Below are positions 54,887 to 64,000 of a stretch of 64,000 nt of DNA, piece after piece; the first letter of the stretch is position 1, and the number at the start of each line of letters is the position of its first letter. The position numbers were made by a program, and so were the translations under genes. The notes beneath the pieces were generated by a model. The model was given only the letters and a program-made list of their open reading frames with translations. It made no database searches and was not told the origin of the DNA. The DNA is from JAFDBW01 sp963723355. Its GTDB lineage: Bacteria > Desulfobacterota > Desulfuromonadia > Desulfuromonadales > BM103. Where the stretch lies: assembly GCA_963723355.1 (NCBI GenBank), contig CAVRQQ010000022.1, forward strand, positions 62,001-126,000. Reading direction: 5' to 3'.

Positions 54887-55668
54887 GTGAGAGTATCGAT
54901 CATTACGGTCAGTTATAATGCCCGGCTGTATATCGCTCAGACAATCGAGAGTGTTCTCGCACAGGACTACCAGGATCTCGAATACATTATCGTTGACGGT
55001 GCATCAACTGACGGGACTCTTGAAATAATCAAGCAGTATGCAGACGATCCAAGACTGAAATGGGTATCCGAACCCGATCAAGGGATCGCTGATGCGATGA
55101 ACAAGGGCGCTGCCCTGGCCACCGGCGAGGTGATTACTCATCTCAATGCCGATGATTACTATCCAGGCTCTCATACCATCTCTTGTGTTGCAGAGTGTTT
55201 TATCAGCCATCCTGATATCCTTTGGTTGACCGGCGGGTTCGACTTTGTCGCTGAGGATGGAAGCTTTTTGCAGTCTTTCAACGTCCGTCGCTATTCGTTT
55301 CGTCGTCTCGTCCGTGGCAATATAATGCAGCATCCTTCCACCTTTATTCGTCTCGATGCATTCAGGGACTGCGGGTGGTTTTGACCCTTCCCTGCAGTTA
55401 CTGCATGGATTATGATCTCTTCTTGCGCCTGGGGGCCCTCGCGCCACCATTCCTTTTGAATGAGCAGCTGAGCTGTTTCCGTGTGCATGACGCCAGTCGC
55501 ACAATCACTGAATCGGATGATTCTTATGCAGAAGAATTCCTGGTCAGGCGCAGATACCTCAAGGAGCGAGGCCGGAGTGTCATTTTTTACTGGTTGCAAT
55601 ATCATGTAAAGAAAATTCTCAACCGCAGGCTTTACAGGCAACTGTTGCACAAGAGTCAGGGGAGTTGA
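54887..55668 (+). CDS. Glycosyltransferase family 2 (two frame breaks)
   Basis: About 259 residues after repair. GT-A features: RVSIITVSYNARLYIAQTIE, YIIVDGASTDGTLEIIKQY, EPDQGIADAMNKGAALATGE and the DxD-like HLNADDYYPG; the acceptor part is MQHPSTFIRLDAFRDCGG and YDLFLRLGAL. This is the WcaA/'SpsA-like' type with a YIIVDGxSxDGT motif. The GTG at 54887 is preferred over ATG 54863 because AGAGGA lies ten bases upstream at 54871-54876. Frame breaks: an extra base at about 55376 and another at about 55404; removing both gives FDPSLQYCMDYDLFL. Confidence 0.8.
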
Positions 55669-56424
55669 TTGGTCGTGTCCCCTTTAGTCTCCATCGTGAT
55701 TCCTTGTTATAACCACGGGGCCTTTTTGCCGGAGACCTTGAAGTCTGTAGAAGCTCAGACTTTTCGGGATTTCGAGGTGGTGATCGTTGATGACGGTTCG
55801 ACCGACAGTCAAACCATCAAGGTTCTGACAGAGATTGACCAACCTGGTTTACGAGTCATTCGAACAACCAACCATGGAGTCTCGGCCGCACGCAACTCTG
55901 GCATTCAGGCTGCGTCAGGCAAATATATCCTGACCTTGGATGCGGACGACATGATCGCTGAACGATATCTTGAAGTAGCGGTTCCGGTTCTCGATTGCCA
56001 TGACGATGTCGGCGTGGTTTGCTGTGAACGACAACTTTTTGGTGAACGGCAAGGGCGATCTGTGCTCCCGGACTATGATGCGCGCCGTATGCTGGTTGAG
56101 AATCTTGTCTATCCGACGGCACTCTTCCGCAAAAAAGATTGGGCTGCTATCGGCGGTTATAACGAGGCGATGGTCCATGGCTGGGAGGACTGGGATTTCT
56201 GGATTGCGATGTCGGTTTTAGGCCGCACTGTTGTCAGGTTGCCGGAAGAGTATTTTTTCTACCGGGTGCGCAGTTCGTCGCGGGATCATTCGTTGCGGTT
56301 TCTCCGCAAATTGCAGATGTTCTGGTTGATGGTCTGCCGTAACCACTCTCTTTATCTTCGAAATCTTTCTTATGTCATTGTTTCTCTGTGTCGCATCCAT
56401 CTCCTGCGCCAGCAACTGGAGTAA
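55669..56424 (+). CDS. Glycosyltransferase family 2
   Basis: A 251-residue GT-A enzyme, intact. SIVIPCYNHGAFLPETLKSV, VVIVDDGSTDSQTIKVL, NHGVSAARNSGIQAASGKYI and LTLDADDMIAERYLE give the nucleotide-sugar and metal sites; HGWEDWDFWI carries the catalytic acidic ED motif. The start is TTG at 55669 immediately after the upstream stop, with GTG at 55675 as alternative. Acceptor and sugar cannot be predicted. One of five GT2 genes in a row. Confidence 0.85.
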   Translation: MVVSPLVSIVIPCYNHGAFLPETLKSVEAQTFRDFEVVIVDDGSTDSQTIKVLTEIDQPGLRVIRTTNHGVSAARNSGIQAASGKYILTLDADDMIAERYLEVAVPVLDCHDDVGVVCCERQLFGERQGRSVLPDYDARRMLVENLVYPTALFRKKDWAAIGGYNEAMVHGWEDWDFWIAMSVLGRTVVRLPEEYFFYRVRSSSRDHSLRFLRKLQMFWLMVCRNHSLYLRNLSYVIVSLCRIHLLRQQLE

Positions 56425-56488
56425 CCCTTGAGAATCTCTTCAGTCCTGTCAAGAAGCTCGAAGAAAATTTCTCGCGGCCTGTGAGATC

Positions 56489-57265
56489 TTGCGATATGCA
56501 ATGGTCAGGCCTGTTCGACAAGCCTTTGTTATCGTCACCTGCGAACGGCATGCAGGTGATTATGCCTTGCGTTGTCTCGAGTCAGTCTACAGGCAGGACT
56601 ATGATCGTAGCCTGATTCGTCATATCTTTATCGATGATGCATCGCAAGATGGTACGCATGAAAAGATTCAGCATTGGCTAAAGTCACACCCGGGTCATAA
56701 TGTCGAATATATTCACAGGGAAACGCGAAGAGGAGGGACGGCCAACACTCAAGAAGGGTTCTCTCGGGCGGACAGAGGTTCTGTTGTTCTTGAACTCAAT
56801 GGTGACGACTGGCTGCCGGACAGCAAAGTCCTCGATTTTTACAGCCGGGTCTATGTCGATGACTCGGTCTGGATGACTTATAATACCTGTCGGGTAAAGG
56901 ATGGGCCTCCTGGTGATTGGGCGCGTCCTTATCCGCAAGAGATAATCAGGGATAATGCGTTTCGGGACATGCCTGTCTGGTCGGCAAGCCATTTGCATAC
57001 TTTCCGTAGCGAGCTCTTTGCCCATCTTGAAGAGGACGTTTTTATTGATCCATTGACTGGTGACTACTGGGAATGTGCTGATGACCAGGCTGTTTACCTA
57101 GGGATGCTCGAACTTGCCGGACCGCATTCGAAACATTTCAATCGGATTACCTATATTTACAACTTTTGGCAAGAGTCACACAGTTACAACGACAACGAAA
57201 AATCGATTGCTACAGCGGCAAGAATTCGCCAGCTGAAGCGATATCAACCTTTGAAGACGTTATAA
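56489..57265 (+). CDS. Glycosyltransferase family 2
   Basis: A 258-residue GT-A protein: RQAFVIVTCERHAGDYALRC, HIFIDDASQDGTHEKIQHWL, RRGGTANTQEGFSRADRGSV and VLELNGDDWLPDSKVLDF (DD metal motif). The C-terminal part (YWECADDQAVYLGMLELAG) is less typical. ATG at 56489 and 56501 are both possible starts. It is 64 bases from the upstream gene and intact. Confidence 0.8.
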   Translation: MRYAMVRPVRQAFVIVTCERHAGDYALRCLESVYRQDYDRSLIRHIFIDDASQDGTHEKIQHWLKSHPGHNVEYIHRETRRGGTANTQEGFSRADRGSVVLELNGDDWLPDSKVLDFYSRVYVDDSVWMTYNTCRVKDGPPGDWARPYPQEIIRDNAFRDMPVWSASHLHTFRSELFAHLEEDVFIDPLTGDYWECADDQAVYLGMLELAGPHSKHFNRITYIYNFWQESHSYNDNEKSIATAARIRQLKRYQPLKTL

Positions 57266-57301
57266 ACTTCGAGGCTTTACGTTAAAGAGATAGCTCAAGG
57301 A

Positions 57302-58239
57302 TTGAACTCTTTGAACAGGCAAACTTCTTCACATAAGCAGACATTAACACATCCGCAGCTCAGTATTGTCGTTTGTACATACAACCGGGCGACATTGCTA
57401 GCTGACTGTTTGCAGTCATTGGTCGATCAGACCTTACCTCCTGATAAGTTTGAGGTCATCCTGGTCGATAACAACAGCAGCGACGGAACCGCTGATCTGG
57501 TTCGCGCATGGCAGGAAAAATATCCGTTTATCCATTATGTCCATGAAAACAAACAAGGCCTCAGCCACGCGCGAAATGCTGGCTGGCAAGGGGCATCCGG
57601 TGAGTTTGTTGCATTTGCTGATGACGATATACAGGCAGATCCAAACTGGGCAGAAAGAATCCTTGCGGCTTTTAATAATGTCGACCCGCAACCTGCGGCT
57701 GTTGGTGGTATGATCACCCCGCGGCTGGAAAAGAATCCGCCATGGTGGTTCTCTCCCAAGCTCGAAATGCGAACATGGGGAGAGTCTCCGGGATTTCTAG
57801 ATACACCGACAGCACATTATGGTTTCTCCGGCGCAAACATGGCTTTTCCCAAAAAGCTATTGAGTTTATATGGTGGTTTCAATCCGGAGTATGGCATGTG
57901 TGGAGATCGCGTCTGGCTTGGAGAGGAAACGGAACTGTTCATGAGAATCTATGAGAGACATCCCATTTCTGGTATGATCCGGCTATTCTGGTTAAACATT
58001 ATGTCGCAGAGAGCCAGATGAATTTGCGGGATCGTTTGCATCGAAAATTTCAGACTGGTCGCACTCGACGTCAACTGGAAGGTGAAGATGTCACGCTGAA
58101 CTTGGTATTAAGAGAAATGATTGGTGTGCTGCATTTGTTTATGGAGAAATGCTCGGAAGGACCTTTTTCTTCCCCTTACGTGGTGGTTTCTGTGTTGGAG
58201 CGGATTTTTGATCGTGTTGGTTTTTTTCCGGTCATATGA
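57302..58239 (+). CDS. Glycosyltransferase family 2 (one frame break)
   Basis: About 312 residues after repair. QLSIVVCTYNRATLLADCLQ, VILVDNNSSDGTADLVRAW, KQGLSHARNAGWQGASGEFV and AFADDDIQADPNWAERI are the GT2 core; MITPRLEKNPPWWFSPKLEM and GGFNPEYGMCGDRVWLGEET are typical of the group with a DDDI motif. The frame breaks near 57975 (frame 2 to 1); the downstream frame continues WYDPAILVKHYVAESQMNLR to TGA at 58237-58239. The start is TTG at 57302 or 57311; neither is certain. Confidence 0.8.
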
Positions 58240-58306
58240 AAGATCAAAATATTGAAGCTTAATTATTGGATAATCCATCTTTATTCGTTTTGCATTAAAC
58301 AACATT

Positions 58307-59183
58307 GTGTTGAGAAACGATTTGAACTATGGCGAAATAACATTGAAAAAGACGGTTTATACTCGGCCTCACATTTGCAAAGTCCCGGTATTGATGGCTC
58401 GTGAAATGTTTGCCGATCTGATCACATCACGTGGACTTGCATGGAGATTGTTCGTACGCAACATCAAGGCACAGTATCGACAAAGTGCTCTCGGTTATCT
58501 TTGGGCATTTTTGCCGCCATTGTTCACCATGGTGGTTTGGGTGTATCTCAATTCGCAAAAGATTATTAACATTGACGATCCTGGCATGCCATATCCGGTT
58601 TTCGTAATGACAGGTACTGTTCTTTGGCAGGTGTTTGTTGATGCGCTGCACAGTCCTTTAAGAGTCATGAACGAGTCACGCTCTATGTTGACCAAGATCA
58701 ACTTTCCTCGCGAAGCACTTAATTTAGCCGGCCTTGGTGAGATTTTGTTTAACTTTATGATACGTATACTTTTAGTTGGTTGCCGTTTTGTCTGGTTTAA
58801 AGTCTCTGTGCCTGATACAGCCACTTTAGTTTTTCCTGGGGTTCTGGTTTTAATTCTACTCGGGATGATGTTTGGTGTGCTTTTAACGCCTCTAGGGATG
58901 CTTTATCATGATGTCGGTCGGGCGCTTGGACTTCTGGCACAGTCTGGTTTTTCCTGACACCGGTCATTTATCCAATGCCAAAGGGGGGTTGCTGCGTACT
59001 AGCAAACTTAAATCCAGTGACGCCAGTCCTGGTTACAACCCGTGAGTGGTTAACTCTTGGCCCTTCGAGCTCATTTGACAGGTTTTTGGATCGTTACCTT
59101 TTTAGCTATCGTCTTTCATTTTATTCGGTTGGTTGTTTTATCGTGTCGCCATGCCGCATCTTATTGAACGTATGAGTGCATGA
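58307..59183 (+). CDS. wzm: Polysaccharide ABC exporter permease, Wzm-like (several frame breaks)
   Basis: About 290 residues after repair. LAWRLFVRNIKAQYRQSALG and YLWAFLPPLFTMVVWVYLNS form the typical ABC-2 polysaccharide permease start; LTKINFPREALNLAGLGEIL, GVLLTPLGMLYHDVGRALGL and FFLTPVIYPMP follow. The frame breaks near 58945, 59095 and 59140, and the end is read in the last frame as LFYRVAMPHLIERMSA with TGA at 59181-59183. Start GTG at 58307. With the Wzt-like ATPase directly downstream it should export a lipid-linked O-antigen or capsule chain. Confidence 0.82.
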
Positions 59184-59188
59184 CAGTT

Positions 59189-60376
59189 ATGAGTATGAGT
59201 GAAGAAGTCCTTATCAAGGTCGAAAATGTCTCGAAGAAATTCTGTCGTACCTTAAACGTTCGCTCTGGTACGGTGTTCAGGACGTTCTCGGTGATCTGAA
59301 AGGTCGTGCCAATAGTGAACAACAATTGAGACCTAATGAGTTCTGGGCAGTTAATAACCTAAGTTTCGAACTCAAACGGGATGAATGTCTTGGGCTTATT
59401 GGTAGAAACGGTGCAGGAAAAACCACATTGTTACGAATGTTAATGGCTTAATTAAGCCTGACTAGGGCAGGATTGAAATGTGCGGTCAAGTGGGGGCGCT
59501 GATTGCTTTGGGTGCCGGGTTTAATCCCATTTTAACAGGTCGTGAAAATATATATGTTAATGCATCAGTCCTGGGATTAAACAAATCGGAAATCGATAAG
59601 AAAATAGATGAAATTATCGAATTTTCAGAAATTGGGGAGTTTATTGATTCACCTGTCCAGAATTACAGTTCTGGTATGGCGGTAAGACTGGGTTTTTCAA
59701 TCGCAGTTCACGTAAAACCGGACATCTTGTTCTGGATGAAGTCCTGGCGGTAGGCGATGCTCGGTTCAGAGCTAAATGTTTTAAAAGAATTGGTTCAATC
59801 CTAAGTGACAGCGCTGTCATCTTTGTTAGTCATAATGAGGCACAAGTTGCGAGATTGTGTAGCCGTGCCCTACTATTAAGGCATAATGAGCCTTACTTGA
59901 ACGGTGCTGTCCCGGAGATACTGAGAGAGTATAGATCACAGAATAATAGTGAGAACAAGTTAAGCGAAATCATCAAGGGTGAATGTGTCACAGATTTTTT
60001 AACTCATTCGAATGAAAAGACTCTCAACTGGGGCGAGATCCTAGAATTCGAAGTTGAACTCAATTTGAAGGAGCCTTGTGAGGCGGGTTACCTTCTTGTT
60101 CACTGGTCGAAAAATGGGGATTTTGTTGCAAATTCAGAGGTCAGGTATGATAGCGATATTCCACTTAATTTGAAGGAAGGGAGAAACATTATCCGGATTC
60201 AAATAGGGCCCGTCCACCTTGTATATGGTGAGTATGAGTTGGCATTCAGTGTGTTTGACAAGTCGAGAAACAAAACGATGATTCAGGCGTTTGATTTTAT
60301 GACGGTTAAAATGACAGGTTTTTTGGGAAGTGGCCCTGATAATCTATTGCCTATATCTGTGGTCTTAGAGGGTTGA
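59189..60376 (+). CDS. wzt: Polysaccharide ABC exporter ATPase, Wzt-like with C-terminal sugar-binding domain (several breaks)
   Basis: Roughly 395 residues after repair: VLIKVENVSKKFCR, EFWAVNNLSFELKRDECLGL, Walker A GRNGAGKTTLLRML, signature NYSSGMAVRLGFSIA, Walker B leading into DEVLAVGDARFRAKC, and H-loop IFVSHN. The last 140 residues (LNWGEILEFEVELNLKEPCE, GPVHLVYGEYELAFSVFDKS) form a Wzt_C-type beta domain that recognises the terminal residue of the chain. Breaks near 59250, 59443 and 59725 are best explained by missing bases, and a TAG lies at 59463-59465. The extension indicates export of a chain with a modified non-reducing end, fitting the methyltransferases downstream. Confidence 0.83.
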
Positions 60377-60389
60377 CTAACTTAAAGTT

Positions 60390-60962
60390 ATGCGGAATCA
60401 AACGACTTCATTGCAAGAGTATATCACCCTACACAAATCGCAGCGTGTATGCCTGCACTTAGGATGTGGCGGTGTTAAGTGGGGGACTTTCATCAATGTC
60501 GACAAGTATCCTTACGATATCGATGTTGCTGATTCCTCACGTGATGGTTGTGTCGCAGATGTTTTTGCCGATATGCGGAGTCTGGGGCTGGCAAATGGGT
60601 CAGTTGATGAAATTTTTACCTCACATACAATTGATCATTTTCCCAGGTGGGAAGCACTTGATATGTTCACTGATTGGTATCGGATGTTGAAGACTGGCGG
60701 TCTTTTGTGCATTGAGGCGGCGGACTTCTCTCGATGTGTTTTGTGGCTGTTCCATCCGTTGCGGTCAAAGCGGGTTTTGGCGAGAAACCAATTTTATGGC
60801 AACCAATGGGACAGAATTGATTTTGAAACACATCGTTATTTATGGAGCGCAAGAGAATTAAAAAGTGCCTTGGTTGATATCGGTTTTAAAGATGTTGTTT
60901 ATTCGCACAAAACTCACACCCACCATCCGGGACGTGATATGAGGATGGTCGCCCGTAAATAA
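60390..60962 (+). CDS. SAM-dependent methyltransferase, class I
   Basis: A 190-residue methyltransferase of the type-11 group: SAM motif I VCLHLGCGGVKWGTFINVDK, then VDEIFTSHTIDHFPRWEALD (motif II/post-II) and MLKTGGLLCIEAADF. The WxxxRYLWSA-like stretch HRYLWSARELKSALVDIGF is common in methyltransferases of polysaccharide loci. It starts 13 bases after the Wzt-like gene, suggesting that it modifies the exported glycan, for example by capping it. Intact frame. Confidence 0.8.
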   Translation: MRNQTTSLQEYITLHKSQRVCLHLGCGGVKWGTFINVDKYPYDIDVADSSRDGCVADVFADMRSLGLANGSVDEIFTSHTIDHFPRWEALDMFTDWYRMLKTGGLLCIEAADFSRCVLWLFHPLRSKRVLARNQFYGNQWDRIDFETHRYLWSARELKSALVDIGFKDVVYSHKTHTHHPGRDMRMVARK

Positions 60963-61003
60963 ATTGAAAGGGGTCGCACCACTTACCTCGGGGTGCTTGT
61001 AAA

Positions 61004-61711
61004 ATGATGACATATGAAACAGGCAGGGCGCATAAATTTAGTGAAATTTACAGGTTGCATTCATGGAGTGGTATCTCTAAAAGCGGGCCGGGCTCTGATA
61101 AAGCCAATATCTCAGAATATTGCAATTATGTGAACAAGGTTTTAACTGAGCTAAAGGGCAGGGGCGCGCAAACTATTGCAGAGATTGGTTGCGGGGACTG
61201 GTCAGTCACAGAAAAACTCGAACTTGCCCAATTTAAATCTTACTTGGGCATAGATATCGTCCCTGATATTATTGAGGCGAATAAGGAAAAATTCGGGAGA
61301 GGAAGTGTGGCATTTAAGTGCCTGGATGTCGTTGATGAAGATTTACCATTCTCTGACATCGTTATTGCCAAGGATGTTCTACAACACCTTTCAAATAGTT
61401 CCGTTTTAACGGTTGTCAATCGACTGAGAGAGGCGTGTAATCATTTGATTGTGACAAATGATGTGAAAAAAGAGTGTGCAATCAAAACGTTCAAACTTTT
61501 CAAGATGTGGAAAATGATTTATGACCGGGGTTTTTTGAATCAGGATATTGAAGATGGCTCCTCCCGACCAATAGATTTGAAGGCCGATCCCTTTAATTTA
61601 CAACCAGAGACATCTTATAGATATTATTCTTACCTTGAGAAAAATTCATGTATTGAAAGATATACCAAGGAGATACTGTTGCTAAACTTCCCCAAGGCAG
61701 AGGAGAGATAA
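61004..61711 (+). CDS. SAM-dependent methyltransferase, class I
   Basis: A 235-residue protein with SAM motif I TIAEIGCGDWSVTEKL, YLGIDIVPDIIEANKEKFG (acidic loop), and DIVIAKDVLQHLSNSSVLTV. The KDVLQHL motif is common in O-methyltransferases and in small-molecule methyltransferases of glycan clusters. The sequence is unrelated to the methyltransferase just upstream, so two distinct methylations are possible. ATG at 61004 and 61007 are both usable. Intact frame, AT-rich codon use. Confidence 0.78.
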   Translation: MMTYETGRAHKFSEIYRLHSWSGISKSGPGSDKANISEYCNYVNKVLTELKGRGAQTIAEIGCGDWSVTEKLELAQFKSYLGIDIVPDIIEANKEKFGRGSVAFKCLDVVDEDLPFSDIVIAKDVLQHLSNSSVLTVVNRLREACNHLIVTNDVKKECAIKTFKLFKMWKMIYDRGFLNQDIEDGSSRPIDLKADPFNLQPETSYRYYSYLEKNSCIERYTKEILLLNFPKAEER

Positions 61712-61712
61712 A

Positions 61713-62916
61713 ATAAATACAGCCAGTCAGAATAATGATGCCAGTAAGATTCTCCTTCTAGTTCCGGACTCTGCCTTTTGGGTGACAGCCCGTATTGCTA
61801 GGGCAATCGTCGAGTCTCTTGAGTCACAATCGTTCTCGCCAATAATTTGCTCTGGGCCTGTCCTCGCAGAGCTCCTGCAATCCGATAATAAAATTCTGGA
61901 TCTGGTCGATATGATCCATTTCCTGACTCCTCACTTAGCGACACGTTTCAAAGATGATTTTTATGATCGTGCAGCGTTTATCTCAACTATTCATCATATT
62001 GAAAATGATGCCAGTATAGAGCCTGCTGGTTACTCTGATGCAATTATGACTGTCTCTAAACAATGGCATGACGAACTGATAAAAACAGGGCTACCCGACG
62101 ATAAGCTTGTGATGGTCCAAAATGGAATAATCACTGATCTTTTCAGACCAGTTTTTCAGGATGTTAAATTTAAACTCAGAGAAAAATATAAAGTGCCACG
62201 AGATGCATTTATCGTGGGCTTCTCTGCTAAACGAGATAGTGACTCGTGTGGTCGGAAGGGTGTGGAGGTTCTTGAAGAACTGATTAAGACGACCTCAGAT
62301 CTTTCGGATGGCAACATTGCTTGGTTCTTGCGTGGCCCTGGCTGGGATGATGTGATCAATAAGCTGAGAATGGCAGGTGCAAAAGTTTATTACTCTCCGT
62401 TTCTTGAGAACGATGCCGAGTTGGCTGAATCCTATCAAATACTTAGACTCATTTGTTATAACTTCAAGAATTGAGGGCGGCCCCGTCCCCCTATTGGAAG
62501 CCATGGCAACAGGTCTCCCAGTTGTAACAACGAGGGTCGGTGTTGCCTTGGAGATTATTGAGGATGGAGTGAACGGTTATCTGGTTGATTTTAATTCTCC
62601 CGAGCAAATGAGGGCGCGGTTGGAAGCACTGAAAGAACAACCAGACGTCGCAAGCTCGATCGGTCAATTGGCAAGGCAAATCATTGTGGAGCGATGTCAA
62701 TGGAAGCATACAACACGAAACATTCTCGGTTTATATGCTGTCGCAGAAAAGAACTTCTTGGAAAGATCTGACCAATACGCTATCAATCGTAGGCCTTGGA
62801 CGCAGAATGACCCCGGTATCAGGGCCATGAAGCGATGGGTGTCTGCAAGGGAGTGTTTACATTTTGCTAAATTTCTCAAACAGAGCGGAGCACGTCTGCT
62901 TCGATCAGACTTTTGA
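61713..62916 (+). CDS. Glycosyltransferase family 4 (one frame break, unusual start)
   Basis: About 400 residues after repair. The N-terminal Rossmann part (ILLLVPDSAFWVTARIARAI, FISTIHHIENDASIEP, VSKQWHDELIKTGLP) precedes the donor part IVGFSAKRDSDSCGRKGVEV, TSRIEGGPVPLLEAMATGLP (the ExxxxxxxE acidic motif) and VNGYLVDFNSPEQM. The frame breaks near 62443 (frame 0 to 1). The frame begins at 61713 with ATA, eight bases after an AGGAG site (61701-61705). The natural start is probably ATG with one base wrong, or translation begins at GTG 61782. Confidence 0.82.
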
Positions 62917-62995
62917 CCAAGGCGGTTTCGATTGCACCTTTTGATCTTAATGTAATAAAAAGAGCCGCATCGTTATTGGTAACCGAATAAATCGT

Positions 62996-64000
62996 ATGGT
63001 GAATTTCTTTACATCCTACCTTGGTGGAACGCACGGTTCCGCAAAATCAGCACAGGATTTTTTAAAGGCGTTGCTTGCTTCTGCTGGATCTGTACGTGTT
63101 ATCAGCCCTAATCAACAGGAGCTTCCAGACGCGTTGTTTGGCATCAAGCTGGCCGAGCCTGAGTGGTTTACTATGCCCAAGTGCGTACGGCTGCCTAGGC
63201 CGCTTTTGAAGACGAGAAGACACCATTTGCGGGAATGGATAGATGACCAGGTTGCATTGTACAAATTGAAAGAGTTCAGTGAGGGTGGCATTACTATAGT
63301 CAATGGCTGGGCGAGCTATGAAGACTGGCGAGCCTTTCGTCATAATTTTGCAGGGCCCAAAGTGATGATAGTCAGGGAGTCGCAACGGCACTTTTCCGGG
63401 CGGGACAAAAACCACGCAATACCACCACTGTTGAATAGCTTTGCAGAATTTGATTCCCTGATTTTCGTGTCTGAACGCGGCTGTAATGAATGGCGGCAGC
63501 ATGATGAAATCAGTAAAATACCTTATGTCGTGTTGCCAAATTGCTGCGAAGAGGAAGAGGTGAGTATCCACACCTCTCGTGACAGGAACAATGTGCGAGA
63601 AGAGTTTGGTTTTAAGCAGGATGACTTTGTCATTTTATGTCCTGGGACAATAGAACACCGCAAAGGTCAGGACCTGTTGTTGCATATAGTCCCGGATCTT
63701 ATGACAAAAATTCCATCACTGAAGATTTTATTGGTGGGCGATCCTGATACTAAGTGGGGACATGAACTATTAGAAGGTATACCTAAAGACCTTATGGGCA
63801 ATGTCATCCACTACTGGCACACGAGGCCCGGGATAATGGATATCCTCTATGCCTCAGATTTGTTAGTGTTCCCCTCACGTGCAGAAGCACTACCGAGGAC
63901 AGTTCTTGAAGCAATGGTCATGAAAACACCAGTCGTAGCCTCCGCCGTTGATGGTATCCCGGAATTGGTAGATGACGGTCAGAGTGGATTGTTGTTCCCA
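62996..64000 (+). CDS. Glycosyltransferase family 4, 3' end outside window
   Basis: Open to the last base with 335 codons visible, no break. NFFTSYLGGTHGSAKSAQDF is the N-terminal glycine-rich loop; VILCPGTIEHRKGQDLLLHI and ILLVGDPDTKWGHELLEG form the donor domain. SDLLVFPSRAEALPRTVLEA and the following MVMKTPVVASAVDGIPELVDDG carry the catalytic acidic motif. Retaining GT-B enzymes of this kind extend lipid-linked chains in the cytoplasm. ATG at 62996 or GTG at 62999. The stop lies beyond the window. Confidence 0.85.
   Translation, partial: MVNFFTSYLGGTHGSAKSAQDFLKALLASAGSVRVISPNQQELPDALFGIKLAEPEWFTMPKCVRLPRPLLKTRRHHLREWIDDQVALYKLKEFSEGGITIVNGWASYEDWRAFRHNFAGPKVMIVRESQRHFSGRDKNHAIPPLLNSFAEFDSLIFVSERGCNEWRQHDEISKIPYVVLPNCCEEEEVSIHTSRDRNNVREEFGFKQDDFVILCPGTIEHRKGQDLLLHIVPDLMTKIPSLKILLVGDPDTKWGHELLEGIPKDLMGNVIHYWHTRPGIMDILYASDLLVFPSRAEALPRTVLEAMVMKTPVVASAVDGIPELVDDGQSGLLFP

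Overview
The window looks like chromosomal DNA from a Desulfuromonadales bacterium (Geobacter/Desulfuromonas/Pelobacter-like). The main reason is the type IV pilus block in the order pilB-pilT-pilC-pilS-pilR-pilA-spc, with a very short Geobacter-type pilin behind a sigma-54 promoter. Supporting signs are a Wolinella/Geobacter-type three-gene succinate dehydrogenase/fumarate reductase, a hydrogenase maturation gene, many NtrC-type regulators and a Fur/FeoB iron locus. Assignment is by recognition of proteins only.

Layout. 1-9.7 kb: end of hypF; an active/inactive M16 peptidase pair with a YihY-type membrane protein; a convergent lpxH-like gene; a nucleoside-recognition (Gate) membrane protein; a copper ATPase. 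9.8-13.8 kb: tight housekeeping run (SLOG-type protein, DHH phosphoesterase, amidase, rph, rdgB). 13.8-17.6 kb: a leader with candidate control elements, then sdhCAB and a strong terminator. 17.6-22.9 kb: Sel1-repeat protein flanked by a diverged repeat pair, a candidate leftward small RNA, an SDR/DUF2867 protein, lipocalin, a short PrmA-like methyltransferase and an AEC transporter. 23.2-28.9 kb: an orphan histidine kinase/NtrC-type regulator pair, an HtrA-type protease, a thioesterase, and a TlpA/CcdA thiol-redox pair. 29-32.4 kb: Fur-controlled iron locus (fur, feoB, Cys-rich mini-protein, DtxR-FeoA fusion). 32.5-37.7 kb: a chromosomal ParM-like actin, rnr, ribF, aroE. 37.7-46.2 kb: the pilus block. 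46.4-64 kb: polysaccharide synthesis and export (one ABC pair plus membrane proteins, a UbiA-type prenyltransferase, many GT2/GT4 glycosyltransferases, a second Wzm/Wzt-type ABC exporter, two methyltransferases). This arrangement resembles the Geobacter pilA-xap neighbourhood, so pili and an extracellular polysaccharide are probably made from one locus.

Quality. About fifteen genes carry frame breaks or in-frame stops, clustered at 0.9-8.5 kb and 48-62.5 kb, with single ones in the AEC transporter, the first NtrC-type regulator and pilA. Most breaks I could resolve outside the 53-59 kb stretch are repaired by removing one base, and the protein on both sides stays conserved. I therefore read them as probable sequence errors and annotate the genes as full-length with breaks marked. 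The glycan region from about 52.6 kb also looks clearly more AT-rich than the rest, as expected for exchanged surface-polysaccharide genes.

Repeats. Four intergenic sites carry short tandem heptamers, two of them as GGCGCGT-type tetrads in opposite orientations. No tRNA, rRNA, insertion sequence or CRISPR array was seen.
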